Source: Siphonodentalium dalli (taxonomy: Eukaryota > Mollusca > Scaphopoda > Gadilida > Siphonodentaliidae). Taken from it: a DNA stretch of 64,000 nt. The stretch's first letter is position 1. Each line of letters begins with the position of its first letter. The stretch covers positions 163,203,465 through 163,267,464 of the forward strand of contig CP136068.1 in the NCBI GenBank assembly GCA_032622095.1, in the 5' to 3' direction. Made by a program: the position numbers and the translations under genes. A model generated the notes under the pieces. It saw nothing but the letters and a program-made list of their open reading frames with translations. It made no database searches and was not told the DNA's origin. Shown piece after piece: positions 21,688-33,936 of this stretch.

Positions 21688-21704
21688 CCAGCCGCTTGCC
21701 ACCA
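21688..21704 (-). other. primer-binding site
   Basis: In the element sense, TGGTGGCAAGCGGCTGG lies four bases (AAAG) after the 5' LTR end. The leading TGG is complementary to a tRNA 3' CCA. The tRNA identity was not determined. Confidence 0.7.
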
Positions 21705-21708
21705 CTTT

Positions 21709-22680
21709 TGTAACGTGGAAGGGTAGGGGGTCTTAAATGATACTTAAGACTGGTAAGCGATATAGGTCGAGCGGATTTATGACGTTCCCAATCCGTTAAA
21801 AATTTAATAGAGCGCCTTAATTGACCATTCTTGGGTACTTGATCCGGACTTGTCTTGAGTTCCTGTTGGGGCGTGATCAATCAACGTGACTAGATATGAA
21901 AATTAAATGCTCCAATTTATTGGATAACAATAACATGTCGAATTGTAGTATCATATTCATAGGCCATTGGTATAGTTATTGTAGTTATTGCATCTGTTGG
22001 AGGTATGCATCTGGATAGACTGTGCGTTCACTTGAGTCTTAATTCAGTGGCTTGTATTCAATTAATCTCCGTAATTCATCACCCTTCTACTCTAGCACCT
22101 TAGATTGTAATTCCGTATCACGGTTACCAACGTCTATTTCCGGTTGACTGATCCCCAAATGTGGGTAGTAGTGGCTTAAATACTACTACCCACAACTACC
22201 TACAAAATACCCACAAGTGAACGTGCAGTGCTACCCACAAATCATACCTTACCTACAACTGCTAACTACAAGGTAGTTTGACGAGCGCTGTTGACAGCGA
22301 TGGGCGGGGCTACGAAGGAATCCGCCAATCGCGCAACAGTGCTCGCTGACATGTAAACAAATGAGGTGAATGAAGTGATGAAAACAATGAATAAATATCG
22401 CGATACCGTGCTATTAATTACATGAAATGAGTTACTTATACATAGCACGGATGAGTTATGAGATGATACAAACATAGAAGTGATTTAAGTTATGATATTT
22501 ACGGTATAATGTATGTTTTGACGCGATAGAAGTGGACGAACTTCTACAAATGTACGGAAAGCCGTCAATGTACCGATGAATTATATAAATAAAAGTATGG
22601 AACGAATCAATGTTAAAACATGAGAAATACAATAATACGTAATGCAAATAACCGAAGAGAGTGCCTATAGCTATGCTACA
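21709..22680 (-). repeat. 5' LTR of the Ty3/gypsy element
   Basis: 972 bp, TG...CA ends, about 96% identical to 12884-13866. It is expected to contain the element promoter, but no TATA assignment is made. Confidence 0.95.
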
Positions 22681-23051
22681 GCTGTTTGGAAAGTTATTGT
22701 TTTGACAAAAAAATATAGAAGGCCGATTGGGCGGGGTAGATAACACTTTCGTGTCAAAAATAAAGCTTATAAAAACACGAGCCGACATGTGAACTCTATT
22801 CGGGTGCGTGTTCACGATGTTGTTTTAATTTTCCATATATATGCCTCGAGTGTCCCGTATTTACAATCATCTCCGGCAGGGAGTGGAGCGAGGCAGTCAT
22901 AATTATGTATTATGTATTATGTCATGATGTATTAGTTCCTTTCTGTCAGAGCGTTAACACGAGTGAGTTGTGCGGTCGCGACTTCGGTTGTAACTGCCCT
23001 CGTGTTAATGTCGGCGAGTGAGACGCTTTTGGATTAGGCTTAGGACGGACA
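22681..23051. other. upstream region of the unknown ORF
   Basis: No gene is visible. A short hairpin, AACACGAG / CTCGTGTT (about 22955-23008), lies shortly before the ORF. The bases just before the ATG, 'ggacaATGGA', match those before the related ORF at 48277. Confidence 0.4.
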
Positions 23052-23900
23052 ATGGAGCTAATCCCTGACGCCTCGTTGGCTGCAATGCAAATAATTCAGA
23101 TAGTCGACACTGTTAGTTGGAATCTCCAAGCTAACATGGGCTATTTGGTTCTTTGCGTTGAATTCCGGACAGAGGATGCTGGTATCCAGAGGTCTTCTAC
23201 CCGGAGCAGGAACGCCGAGACCAGCCGTAACTTGAAGAAGGGGCCTCCAAAAAGAAAAACACCAGCCAAACGGAGGAGGGCCGCCACCAGACTGGCGAAA
23301 TGGAAGAAGATGGGGGTGACTGTTGATCAGCCGGTCACCCCTCCCCGTGTGGTTCAGCAGACGTCCGCTGTCACAGCCGGCAGATCGAAGTTGTCTGAGA
23401 GACGTCCAGACGACCCGACCTGCCTGGAGACAGGCGACATCAGACCATCTAGCAGGGACACCGTTGATCTGCCGGAGGTCCCTGATGTCGTCTCGAAGAC
23501 TGCTGTCATCACGCCAGCAGTTCCATTTGCCAGTGCCGTAGCCAGAGGAGACAGGAACGTGGACACCACCCCCGATGCTCCTGCCGCTGACTTCGGGGTG
23601 GAGATGGACACGTCGACACCTTGGACACCGGAATACCATCACAGCCCGTTGTCCTCTATCGCCACCTCCAGCAACAACAGCAACACTAGCAGCAAATCCG
23701 TCTATTCCGTCAGTTCGGATGCTGAATATCAAATGTTGGAGAGTAGGATCGAGAAAACAACTGATCGCGAGGATCAGGTTGAAATGTGTGCAGCACTCAA
23801 TGTCTACATCGAAGCCAAGAAAAGTACAAGAAATGAAGAAGAAAATCAAAAAATGTCTAGATCATTTTCATCCATTTTCACCACTTCATGTTTTGATTAA
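23052..23900 (+). CDS. intact 282-codon ORF of unrecognised repetitive family
   Basis: I cannot name this protein. The N-terminus has a hydrophobic stretch around SWNLQANMGYLVLCVEF (about 22-40). A strongly basic block follows at about 58-80 (KKGPPKRKTP, KRRRAATRLAKWKK), then a Pro/Thr/Ser-rich acidic linker, an MDTSTPWTP motif (about 186-194), a Ser/Asn-rich run and a charged C-terminal helix. It is GC-rich against AT-rich surroundings. A frameshifted homologue sits at 48277-48955 with the same order: ATG context, hydrophobic WNL segment, KKTP basic block, LPEVP/IPEVP and MDTSTPWTP. The 3' flanks ('atcattttca.c.attttc') also match. Two diverged copies 25 kb apart suggest an ORF of a mobile element rather than a host gene, with likely nucleic-acid binding through the basic block. 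A 263-codon minus-strand frame here is its shadow. Confidence 0.6.
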   Translation: MELIPDASLAAMQIIQIVDTVSWNLQANMGYLVLCVEFRTEDAGIQRSSTRSRNAETSRNLKKGPPKRKTPAKRRRAATRLAKWKKMGVTVDQPVTPPRVVQQTSAVTAGRSKLSERRPDDPTCLETGDIRPSSRDTVDLPEVPDVVSKTAVITPAVPFASAVARGDRNVDTTPDAPAADFGVEMDTSTPWTPEYHHSPLSSIATSSNNSNTSSKSVYSVSSDAEYQMLESRIEKTTDREDQVEMCAALNVYIEAKKSTRNEEENQKMSRSFSSIFTTSCFD

Positions 23901-25434
23901 ATTTATAACATGTCATCTTCAAAATTTCCAAGTGGGTTGTAGGGGAGGGGTTACGCCCCTTCCAAATCCTCCCTGGGCTTATTCCCAAAACCCCTAATGA
24001 ATAAAATAAATAATATGAACATAAGCTAGCTTAATTAACGAACCAAAGCTGACTAACATGGGTGCCCGTTTGGTGGGTTGGGGCAATTAACTGCTAGAGT
24101 GGTCATTCAACCAGTAAAACTGATGTTGTGATATGGAATAGCAGCTGAAACGACGATAAACCTCTATCAACCGACCAACATGGATGTCCATGTGGCTTCA
24201 ATCTCACATGATTGAATAATTTTACAACTGGTACTTCAAGTTCATAAAGTTAGAAATATTCTAAATGTGGCCATTTGTTGGTCTAGTTACAACATATTTT
24301 CCACTGAATACCAAAGTTAGGGGGGTCAATCCCAGAAACCCTCCCACCAATTATGTGGTTCTAAACCCAGCTCATAAATCAACCCACAAGGTTAACAGTT
24401 CACATATATACGGTACATATGGGTAAATCTCATATTTCTGCCCCTATTTGAATCAAATATAAAACGAGAGGCCGATCACGATCGGCAGATGTTTAACCCA
24501 TACCTTGGCGATAGCGATTAGCTATAACTGATAGTTGGTCAAAGATATGATCACAGTAATACATATATCAGTACTAACTTAAACATAAATCAAAAGCTCA
24601 TATTATATAATTTGTCTTAATAAGGGGTTAAAGTATTTGGGGTGGGGTGAGTCGTTTTAAATCTCATAACTCTGTCCCTATTCACACAAGGACCTCTCAC
24701 TGTGATATCCAATGGTTTAGCCATTAATCAATTTGACAGATAGGATAAATAATTATCCAGCCAGCAGGTTGTGTATCTTTACCTTCATGCAACCACCCCC
24801 CTAGAGCTTTGTAACATATGTCATCACTCAATTAATAACAGATTTCGCTTGGAATGACATCTATTAAAGGTACACTCATATAGTCTGGATATTGGATATT
24901 GATATCATTATGTTACATGCAACTATGGCAATAAAATCTGCCTATTTTCAAAACAGGACATCATACCTAATTAATGATATACAATTAAACAAATTAGTGT
25001 CAATGACAATTTATTTTTAATTAAATAATTTTGTTATTATTATAAAAGTTTTTAAATATTTTTTGCCTGTTAAATTAAGCGAGGAAATTCAACATAAACA
25101 TTTTTTAAAAAATTAAAATTTGGAATAAAAAAAAAGGGGTCATAACTCCTTTAAAATAAATCGGATCAAACCCATATTCGAACTTGATCTGTATTTTGGG
25201 CTGACAATCTCACATATCAAATTTGTTGTCAATCAGATAAAAAAAATGTGTGAGTTTTGGCAACATGCGTGAATTCTAAGTAATGAAAGTGTCAATGACA
25301 ATGTAGCTCAACTTGGAAAGGGAATAATTTAATGTGTTACTGTCGATGGAGTTAGTAGGAATGGGGAAAGTTGAATGTCTAATACTAGTTTATCAACATG
25401 AAGAGAAATATATATATATACATGTATATAAAAG
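23901..25434. other. AT-rich, no gene; bivalve-style repeat fragment near the end
   Basis: No supported ORF. From about 25125 the sequence 'ggggtcataactcc...ggatcaaacccatattcgaa' matches a diverged copy at 26546-26650, so it belongs to the element carrying the array that follows. The rest is unassigned. Confidence 0.4.
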
Positions 25435-26545
25435 TAAAATCTAAGATGGTTGCTGGCGGCTATGTTTTCCAACAATTCAAAAACATTTGATAGCTTTAGT
25501 CATGCAAAGAGTAGAATCCAAAATGGCCGCTTGCAGCCATGTTTTATTGCCGAATAACTCCAAAATGACTCGATCCCATCTACATGTCAATTTCAACAGC
25601 CATGACAAATGTTATGATGATCAGACTAAAGGTACGACCTGTAGCCCATGCTAAAGGATTTAGTCATACAAAGAGTAAAATCTAAGATGGCTGCCGGTGG
25701 CCATATTTTTTGGCCGAATGACCCCAAAATAACTCGTTCCCATCTACAAGTCAATATTAACACCCACGACAAATGTCATGATGATCAGATGAACAGTACG
25801 ACCTGTAGACCGTGCTAATGGATTGAATTATTAAATCCAAGATGGCCGCTGGCAGCCATGTTTTTGTCCTAATGACCCCAAAATGACTCGTTCCCATCTA
25901 CATTCCAATTTCAACAGCCATGACAATTTTTATGATGATCAGACAAAAGGTACGACCTGTAGCCCGTGCTAAAGGATTTAGTCATACTTGGAGTAAACTC
26001 CAAGATGGCAGCTGGCGGTCATGTTTTTTGGCCGAATGACCCAAAAATGACTCGTTCCCATCTACATGTCATTGTTAACATCCATGACAAATTTTATGAT
26101 GATCCGACCAAAGGTTCGACCTGTTCGACGTGTCAAAGGATTTAGTCATGCAAAGAGTAAAATCTAAGATGGCTGCCGGCGGCCATGTTTTTTGGCCGAA
26201 TGATCCCAAAATTACTCGTTCCCATCTACATGTCAATATTAACATCCAAAACAAATTTCATGACAATAAGACGAACAGTACGGCCTGTAGCCCGTGCTAA
26301 TGGATTGAATTTTTAAATCCAAGATGGCCGCTGGCGGCCATGTTTTTTTTCTGAATGACCCCAAAATGACTCGTTCCCATCTACATGTCAATGTCAACAT
26401 CCATGACAAATTTCATAATAATTGGACCAAAGGTACGAACTGTAGCCCGTGCTAAAGGAAATTGTTGACGAATCACGCATACACACGCACGACGGATACC
26501 AAGCCATGGCAATAGCTCAAACTTTACAAAGTAAAGTTGAGCTAA
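25435..26545. repeat. tandem array 1 of 155-165 bp monomers with terminal hairpin
   Basis: About six monomers contain 'ccaagatggccgctggcggc' and 'gactcgttcccatctacatg'. 'gatgg' recurs at 25445, 25686, 25841, 26004, 26168 and 26323. Each monomer holds the near-palindrome ATGGCCGCTGGCGGCCAT. The array ends in 'acacacgcacgacggatacc' and a hairpin, TAGCTCAAACTTTA / TAAAGTTGAGCTA (about 26513-26545). Array 2 (38150-39775) is the same family. Confidence 0.85.
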
Positions 26546-27153
26546 AAAGGGCCATAACTCTGTAAAAAAAATCTTGGATCAAACCCATATTCGAACTCGA
26601 ACTGTATTTTGGGATGTGAAACCTATATATATACTGTACAAAATTTGGTTTCGATCAAATAGAAAATGTTAAGAGTTATCGCATTATGCCTAAAGTGTCT
26701 ACGGAGGGACAGACAGACGTACCTGGTACAGATGGAACGACGAACGACGAGTGGCCAAACATTGACACTAAGTGTACCATACTATGGTATACATGTAGGT
26801 ACCGGTACACATAAACTTTTTATCTCATGTAGAGTACAAGAAAAATATATCAAACCTGGTGTGCCCCTTTAATATTTCTATTTACATTTGTAATCAATTG
26901 AAATCAATGTCGAAAAAGCTTTCCAATAATATATAAATAAAACAAACTAGACCTACAGTTCTAAAAGTGTTATGAACAATTATTTTGTTCTCATAGACTG
27001 ATAGAGCTTTCAAGTTTTTAAAAAATTTAAAACCAAAGTTGTCTTCCCATGCAACCAACAAAATTCCAAAAAATCTACTAAACACAATCACATTATTAAC
27101 TGCCAATAGTAATGCTATTAAACAATAAAACCTGATTACATGTATGCCTTTAA
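26546..27153. other. repeat-derived, no gene
   Basis: Starts with 'gggccataactctg', related to 25130-25260. No gene seen. A 68-codon frame (26666-26872) and a 112-codon minus frame (26894-27232) lack motifs. Confidence 0.4.
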
Positions 27154-28468
27154 GCAGGGTTTCCGCCAGGCCGGCTGCGGGTCCGTCCCACGGACCCATT
27201 CCCCTCGCAGATGATCTGTTTGATTCATACATGTACCAAAAGTCAGTAGCAATATGTCATAAAAAAATTCGGCTGCAACAGGAGTTCTGGGGGTTAAACA
27301 GAATACTGGTGAAAAAGCTGGTCAATTGAGCACAGTGTGTTACCAGTACAGCGTAACCCTTTGAAATCAAAGTGCCAAAACTACAACGTAATGTTTGGTG
27401 TGCATTGAAATAGCGACGTTATATACAGCGTAATAAATGTCACGGTAACATCAAAGAATGTCGGACTGGTGAGTGGTAAGTACAGATATTATTTTGCACG
27501 GGATTTCTGTGGTTGAAACTACTCACGCTCGGAGATCCCGTGCTATCGTATGATTACCCAATTTGATCAAAGAATGTCGAATTGCTGAGTTAGGCAGAGT
27601 AGGGATCAACATACGCCAACAGGCGGTTCTCCTACCAAAGGAGGTATCTATCTCCGAGATCCCGTGCTATCGTACTATTATAATACGGAACTTGTCCAAA
27701 ATCAGTCTTTATAGTGGCAATTCATAGTGACAACTCCATTCATTTGACCCATATTACATGCATGGAGGATAAACACAAAAAAAACATGCCCCCCCCCCCC
27801 AATATGGAGATAAAGTCAAAGTACGGTCAATAATAGTTTCGTTGTCGCGCCTGGGTTCCCAAACACAAACGGCGCACATGTTCCCATTTCCCGCCAAAAC
27901 TCAATTATATTTTATAACACGTTGGCTAAAACTCTGTAGCAGCGGTCATCAGTTATTGGACTAATACAGACTATTGACAAGCTACGCGTTCCGAGTTTGA
28001 AAGATTTCGCTACCATTCGTATTTCGCCGCTATAAATATCTCCTGCAGACAAACCCTGCAGTATATATGACGTCACAGCGCACAAATAGTTTTACGATTG
28101 ACAGAATACATGGAATATATCAGTTTCATTTGCACGGAAGCTACTTGAAATTCTAGGAAATACTTAATTCAATTCTCCCAGCTAGGTATTATTGGACAAT
28201 GCATAGATGCTTTTTAGTGTTTAGTTTCATTATACCTGACTAATTATCTGGATACTATCAACAGAATTAATGCACCCACGAAAATGATCGACTTGCGTAA
28301 TATACGTAGCTTTGGATTGCTTTGTGGGACACTCAGGTGCAAGAAAATGGCTACTTTTCAGTGTCAAATAACAAAATTTTCGCCCGACGGGACGAACCAT
28401 GGTCGTCCCGTCGCGTTATGTGTTTCCCCAATACGGACTCATTAATTTCCCCTTGGCGGAAACCCTGC
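27154..28468. mobile_element. 1.3-kb element with GCAGGGTTTCCGCC inverted ends
   Basis: Left end GCAGGGTTTCCGCC (27154) and right end GGCGGAAACCCTGC (to 28468) are perfect 14-bp inverted repeats. TTTAA lies on both sides (27149-27153 and 28469-28473), consistent with a TTAA-, TTA- or TTTAA-duplicating DNA transposon. The interior has a duplicated segment with 'gagatcccgtgctatcgta' (about 27530 and 27655) and a C-run at 27790. No transposase ORF. Confidence 0.7.
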
Positions 28469-28622
28469 TTTAAGATGCACAATATATTGTCAATAACACT
28501 CACCAGTGGGTGCTAAAAATACATGTAAGGTTATTGGAGTTTAAAGCTGTTATCTCAGCGTTGAAAACGCACCCAATGCTGCTATTTGTGGTTATGTGTG
28601 CAGCAGATATGTGTAACATTAA

Positions 28623-28800
28623 AGGTAGGTACTCAATCTGATCAGACCGTCATAAATTACTATTTCTTTGGCTTCGGGTTTAACAAATAATTTATTCGAG
28701 TCGAGGAACCTACCCATCAACGCTCAGTGTGACCAGATATCATTTTTTGAAGTTTTGTTATATCTATTGTTTGTGGCCCAGAACACGCTGTCAAAAGAAT
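28623..28800. repeat. truncated relative of the Kolobok-type MITE
   Basis: 'aggtactcaatctgatcaga' and 'aaattactatttctttggct' match 6796-6990 in the same order. The right terminus was not found. Confidence 0.65.
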
Positions 28801-31381
28801 TACCCAGTATATGTCTGCCCGAGTCGTCAATGATCCAGTCATTCGCGCAGACATTTGTTTAATACAGTTCTTTATGCCAAATTTTTAATTTGTTTATGAA
28901 TAGAACCTGGTGTGAAATTGTCTACAATGGAGGTTACGAGCAGTTTACCTCATCAAAATACAAACCATTAATAGAACCATGCATATATGGCATCAGTACT
29001 GGCAGTAGCTCGCAGACGAGTATGAATCGCCACACCGTAGCATTTCAACCAGGCTCTGCTCAATGCTCATAATTAATTTTATGACCCAATGTATATTTGT
29101 TTTTATTTGATAATTTATGCAATAAGAGCAAATACGTCTCAATAGAAATATGCATTTTTTCAAGACTGTGACCGTGTGACGACAATAATCGAATGGATCA
29201 TCTGGACGATACAGACACTGTGAAATAACATCAACCCCAAGAACATTAACATATTTAGAATATTAAATACCTTCCAATGGTGCACATACAACCCAACTAA
29301 CAGAGCTATAAATATGACTTGTAAGTTAAATACCGTACCGAATCAACAGATATATATATACATGTATATAGGCCTATCATTACATGTATGATGTACATGT
29401 ATACATGTATGTAGATTTTGTGATCAATCAGTTTATTGCCCAATATCGTGCATCTATCAATTCGGTCGATTTATCTTGATATACGGAGCGCGCAGACTCT
29501 CTCTTCTTGTGCTTTTACTCAATGAGGTTAAATTTTATGATTTAGCCTTGAATCATTTCGTTTTCAAGTAGAGTTAATCTTGATTTTCAATTTAGTTCCA
29601 TTGTTTACGAAAACGTGCTATCAACACGCATGTCAGTGTTCGTGTTAGTTAATGTCATCCTAACAAACCGCGGGTCGAGGGGTGGAGCTTATTCAGCTTA
29701 ATCTTATATCAAGATGGCCGCAGCTGTTATCAGACGTCTATTGAAACAAGAGAGCTGTCAATCAAGACTAGATTTTAAATGTATTCGCATATCAATTTCC
29801 AATGCAATTTCCAATTTACAATGAAAATACATGTAATTGGTAGGGAATGCGATTAAAATCTACCCAATGCTGCACCAGGACTGGGTACATCCCACAAGTA
29901 TACTCTATAAACATGGTCATACGGTATGCTATATGGAGAGTCGTGCATGCAGATTAAATGTCCTGTGGCTTCACACCAGTGATACTAGTATGTCCTCAAA
30001 ATATATGGCAGTGTCAACACTGCGGATTACCGGTACAAATGTACATGTACATGTTCAAAATACTACTACATGTAATTGGTCAGCTAATATAATTATGCAG
30101 CTACATGTACATGCTTACAGCTTGTTCAATTTGTGCAATAAATGGGCCCGGGGCCACCGGGTGGACCATATGCATTGGATACCTATTTCAATTCAATCAT
30201 GGCTTCAAAACATGCATTTGTGCTGACAAATTTGACACCACAGTTAGAATTGCTATATCTATGTTAATAGAAAAACTTTGGGTGCCTAAACCTTGACGCC
30301 CAGAAACAAAATGTCAACATAATTATTGTGCTCTGCATGGCGAAAAGAGTCCACGTGGGGCACGCACACATCGCAGGATGTTGTTTTCGCCCTTGCATGG
30401 ATATGCATTCATCCAGTTGAAATAACTGTACTTGAGTCAGATTAAGTAAACCGCTATGTATATATATGCATGTACATGTTGTATGTTAGCAATATTAAGC
30501 GCAAGATCCGCCCTTGATAACTTGAACAAATAAGGTTCATTGGATACAATTGAAAAAAAAAAAATGTCTTTGTTTGAAAACATATCACTGAGATCAGCAG
30601 ACTGTTACAGTACAAGCGTGACACCAAATATTTTGTTATGTTTGTGCAGAAATAGTAATTTTATCAAGAGAGTTAATAAGTCAGTGTAACATGTACATGT
30701 ATGTAAGACAAATCAGCGATGCATATATATATTAACTTCTATAAATTAAATTTGAAATCCAGTTACCATGTATCTTCGAAAGGTTTGTGTATTGTCAGTC
30801 ACAATAACATAAGTCGTCATGTTACTGTGCCGTATACATATTGGAATAAAATATATTAAATGCATTTTGCCTTTATATTTTCATGTAATGTCAGTCACTC
30901 AAACACTGAACTATTTTAACGATGCCATCTGATCGCTTGACTAAATTCGGAACAATACAATATTTGCACACATACACATGTACATGTAGCAGTAAGGGTT
31001 TATAAAAATAATTAATGTGCCAAGAGGCTAATTACATATTAGGATATTCATCAGATTGATCAATAACAGATCTACAGTACTGCCGGTACATTACTAAACT
31101 GTCGGCCAGTAAAGATTCATCGTGAATCCAGTGTACCGCTATACATGTACATTTCAAATAATACATGTATCGTATTGCATCATATTTATCGCAATATGGG
31201 AAATAATAGAAGTTCTGAAGATGTGCATGTGCATAAGAGCAATACCTGCAAATGCAGCAATGGTCTCTCAACTTCTCAAGTACTGTATACATGTTAAGAA
31301 GGCAACCTACAAGTTAATTTAAAAAAATTCTCATTTAGTAGACCGAGTACTGACCCTACCGGGTAGTTGGGATAATAAGCT
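28801..31381. other. AT-rich non-coding stretch rich in TACATGTA palindromes
   Basis: No supported gene. Short runs of 'tacatgtacatgta' recur (29350-29415, 30040-30115, 30460-30480, 30690-30710, 30975, 31140-31165). The 129-codon frame at 29837-30226 reads through these palindromic tracts and has no motif, so it is not called. Confidence 0.45.
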
Positions 31382-31639
31382 CAGAGGCGGACTGGCCGAT
31401 CGGGAGACCAGAAAAATTCCTAATGGGCCCGAGGCCGTGGGGTATATGTGGTTGGGCCGCAAATGACAACTAACCCGAAACACGAAACGACATTATTCTA
31501 AAATACCGATAGATAAGGAATAATTTGATAGTATTGAAATAACAAGAGATGGACTGTCGTCCGGTGCATACCCCCTCGTGGCATACCGCCTAGTGTGGGC
31601 ACATCTATAACTTATCATGGCTATACTCAGACATATGGA

Positions 31640-32700
31640 CCCAGAAATCAGCATTTTCATATAAACAAAGATGAATAACTATGGAACAAAAAACCGAAAC
31701 AAACATTTGAATGTGCCACTACATGTATATGTCCTCATATTGGTGAACATCCATACAAAATTTCATTGAGATCCAAACATTACTGTTCAAGTTATGAGCT
31801 GAACAGACATCGGATGGACCAAACAGCCAACATTTCCAGATGAACAAAGATGTATAACTCTAGAATGGAAAATCCGAACAAAACGATGGAACCCTCATTT
31901 TAATGTCCTCATAGTTGTAAACATCCATACACAATTTCATTGAGATCCCAGCACAACTATTGAAATTACGACATGAATACATGTAGACACCAGACATACC
32001 AAAAAGCCAACATTTCCAGATAAACAAAGATGAATAACTCTAGAATGGAAAATCCGAACAAAACGATGGAACACTCTATTGATTGCCCTGATAGTAGTGA
32101 ACATCCATACACAATTTCATTGAGATCCGAGCACTACTGTTCAAGTTATGACATGAACAGACACCAGGCGGACAAAAAATCCAACATTTCAAGATAAACA
32201 AAGATGATTAACTCTAGAATGGAAAATCCGAACGAAACGATGGAACACTCTATTGAATGCCCTGATAGTAATGAACATCCATAGAAAATTTCAGTGAGAT
32301 CCGAGCACTACTGTTCAAGTTATGACATGAACAGACACCAGATGGACCAAAAATCCAACATTTCAAGATACTAGTAAACAAAGATGAATAACTCTAGAAT
32401 GGAAAATCCGAACAAAACAATGGAACCCTCTATTTAATGTCCTCATACAGGGTAGTTGTGAACATCCACACCAAATTTGGTTGAGATCCCACCACAACTG
32501 TTGAAGTTACGATATGAACAGACACCAGACGGACCAAAAAGCCACTATTCCAGATAAACAAAGATGAATAACTCTAGAATGGAAAATCCGAACAAAACGA
32601 TGGAACCCTCCATTTAATGTGCTCATAGTAGTGAACATCCAACCTAATTTCATTGAGATCCGAGCACTTCTGTTCAAGTTATGACATGAACAGACATAGG
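31640..32700. repeat. tandem array of about 178-bp monomers inside M1
   Basis: About six copies of a unit with 'gaataactctagaatggaaa' and 'catccatacacaatttcatt'. 'tagaatgg' recurs near 31860, 32041, 32216, 32395 and 32575. It is followed by 'gacggacgtatgtacgg' and a terminal hairpin, the same architecture as arrays 1 and 2 but with unrelated monomers. Confidence 0.85.
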
Positions 32701-32748
32701 ACGGACGTATGTACGGTACACACAGATGGACGGACAGGTGCAAAACAG

Positions 32749-32780
32749 TATACCCCCCTTTTTTCTTAAAAGGGGGTATA
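32749..32780. other. terminal hairpin of the 178-bp array element
   Basis: TATACCCCC(C)TTTT pairs with AAAAGGGGGTATA around a short loop: a 13-bp stem with one bulged C, directly after the 'gacggacag' spacer. Confidence 0.8.
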
Positions 32781-33238
32781 ATAAAGGTGATCGGCTTTGC
32801 CCGGGCAATCCGCTTTGCCCGGGTTTCCTCTACAGTTTTCAAAATTTTCTCACCCCGGTCCCGGGCCGAAAAACCATGGACAGCCCGATGTGTCCTGGTC
32901 TCTTGTCTGTAGCCTTGTGCATTTGTCTGGAGTTAGACCCCTAGATGTTATAATTTATGCAATTTTTCAGGTAAAAATAACTGAATGGTCTCATACAGGC
33001 AATATATAGAACCATGGTTTATGAATATATATATGATATTAGGCCAGAGCACTGAGGTGCAAGGGGCTCCAAATGGAATTATGCAAAAACATGTATTTGG
33101 TCTGATTCTGATTCAAGGGGGGGGGGGGGGGGTGGTGCAGTTGGAATTTCCCAAGGTGGACACCCCCTGAACAGATTCTGATTCAAGGGGGTGCAGTTGG
33201 AGTTTCCCCAAGGTGGACATCCCCTGAACAGATTTTGA

Positions 33239-33936
33239 TTAGAGGTGCCACGATTATTTATTTTGATAATCGATAATCGTACCCAATATCAACTGGATGT
33301 ACGTCACAATTCCGTAATATGGCCTATTGGGTGGGTGTTGAATCTGTTGATTAAAATACTTGGCTGATGCAATTTTTATGCTAATAATGTCCACCATAAA
33401 CCACCGGTAATGACTAATGAGCACAATGTACATGTACATGTATTCAATACCACCACATATCTCGGCGATGTCAAATTGTCAAGGTTATAATAATTGTGAG
33501 TTCATTAGAATGAACATAACCATTAATTTCAGTGTTATGAATAGCCAAACATACAAACAATATAAGAATAGGAATGCATGACGGACTGCCGGCGGTTCCT
33601 AAAAAAGGAATCTAATGTCACAGAAACCATGCAAGTTTCAGCAAACTTCCAGAGTGGATAACAATCACAAAGGTGCCCCCCCCCCCCCCCACCCAGAAAT
33701 TTCAGAACTCAGAACAAGTTAAGTAATTCTGATAGTAATAGTGAGTTTCATTTAGCAGTCACCACACGATAAGTGATAGACTGTACTAGTAATATCTAAG
33801 TACTAGAATGCTCAGGTTGTCAGACTCTTTCTGATGCATGATCAAAGGTTGTTAAACTGAAAAACAAACACGGTATTCAATAATACCCAGCACGTCGTCA
33901 GAAATAAATAACAGAGATTAATCGTGGCACCCCTAA
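33239..33936. mobile_element. MITE nested in M1
   Basis: Left TTAGAGGTGCCACGATTA and right TAATCGTGGCACCCCTAA are inverted with one mismatch. It splits M1 at a 'gatt(t/c)tgatt' phrase. A terminal fragment of the same family lies at about 37930-38070 ('gaaataaata...gcagattaatcg'). A C-run occurs at about 33677-33690. No ORF. Confidence 0.7.

Larger units (their letters stand above)
12884..22680 (-). mobile_element. Ty3/gypsy LTR retrotransposon, full length, coding region decayed
   Basis: A 9.8-kb element on the minus strand: 5' LTR (21709-22680), primer-binding site, gag, pol in the order protease, reverse transcriptase, RNase H, integrase, then an extra ORF, polypurine tract and 3' LTR (12884-13866). 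Integrase downstream of RNase H and a GPY/F-type C-terminus place it in Ty3/gypsy (Metaviridae). By hand count the LTRs differ at roughly 40 positions over 970 bp plus an 11-bp indel, about 96% identity, so insertion was not very recent. The flanks (...ATACAT before 12884 and GCTGTT after 22680) show no matching target duplication. gag and pol carry several frameshifts and stops, so it is non-autonomous. Confidence 0.95.

Noticed and set aside
23058-23849. 263-codon minus-strand frame
   Set aside because: Shadow of the plus-strand ORF at 23052-23900, whose homologue at 48277 supports the plus strand.
28623-28800. Second complete Kolobok-type MITE
   Set aside because: The left part matches 6796 onward, but no right end or TTAA could be found, so it is called only as a fragment.
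29837-30226. 129-codon plus frame
   Set aside because: Reads through TACATGTA palindromes; composition is not protein-like and no domain is present.
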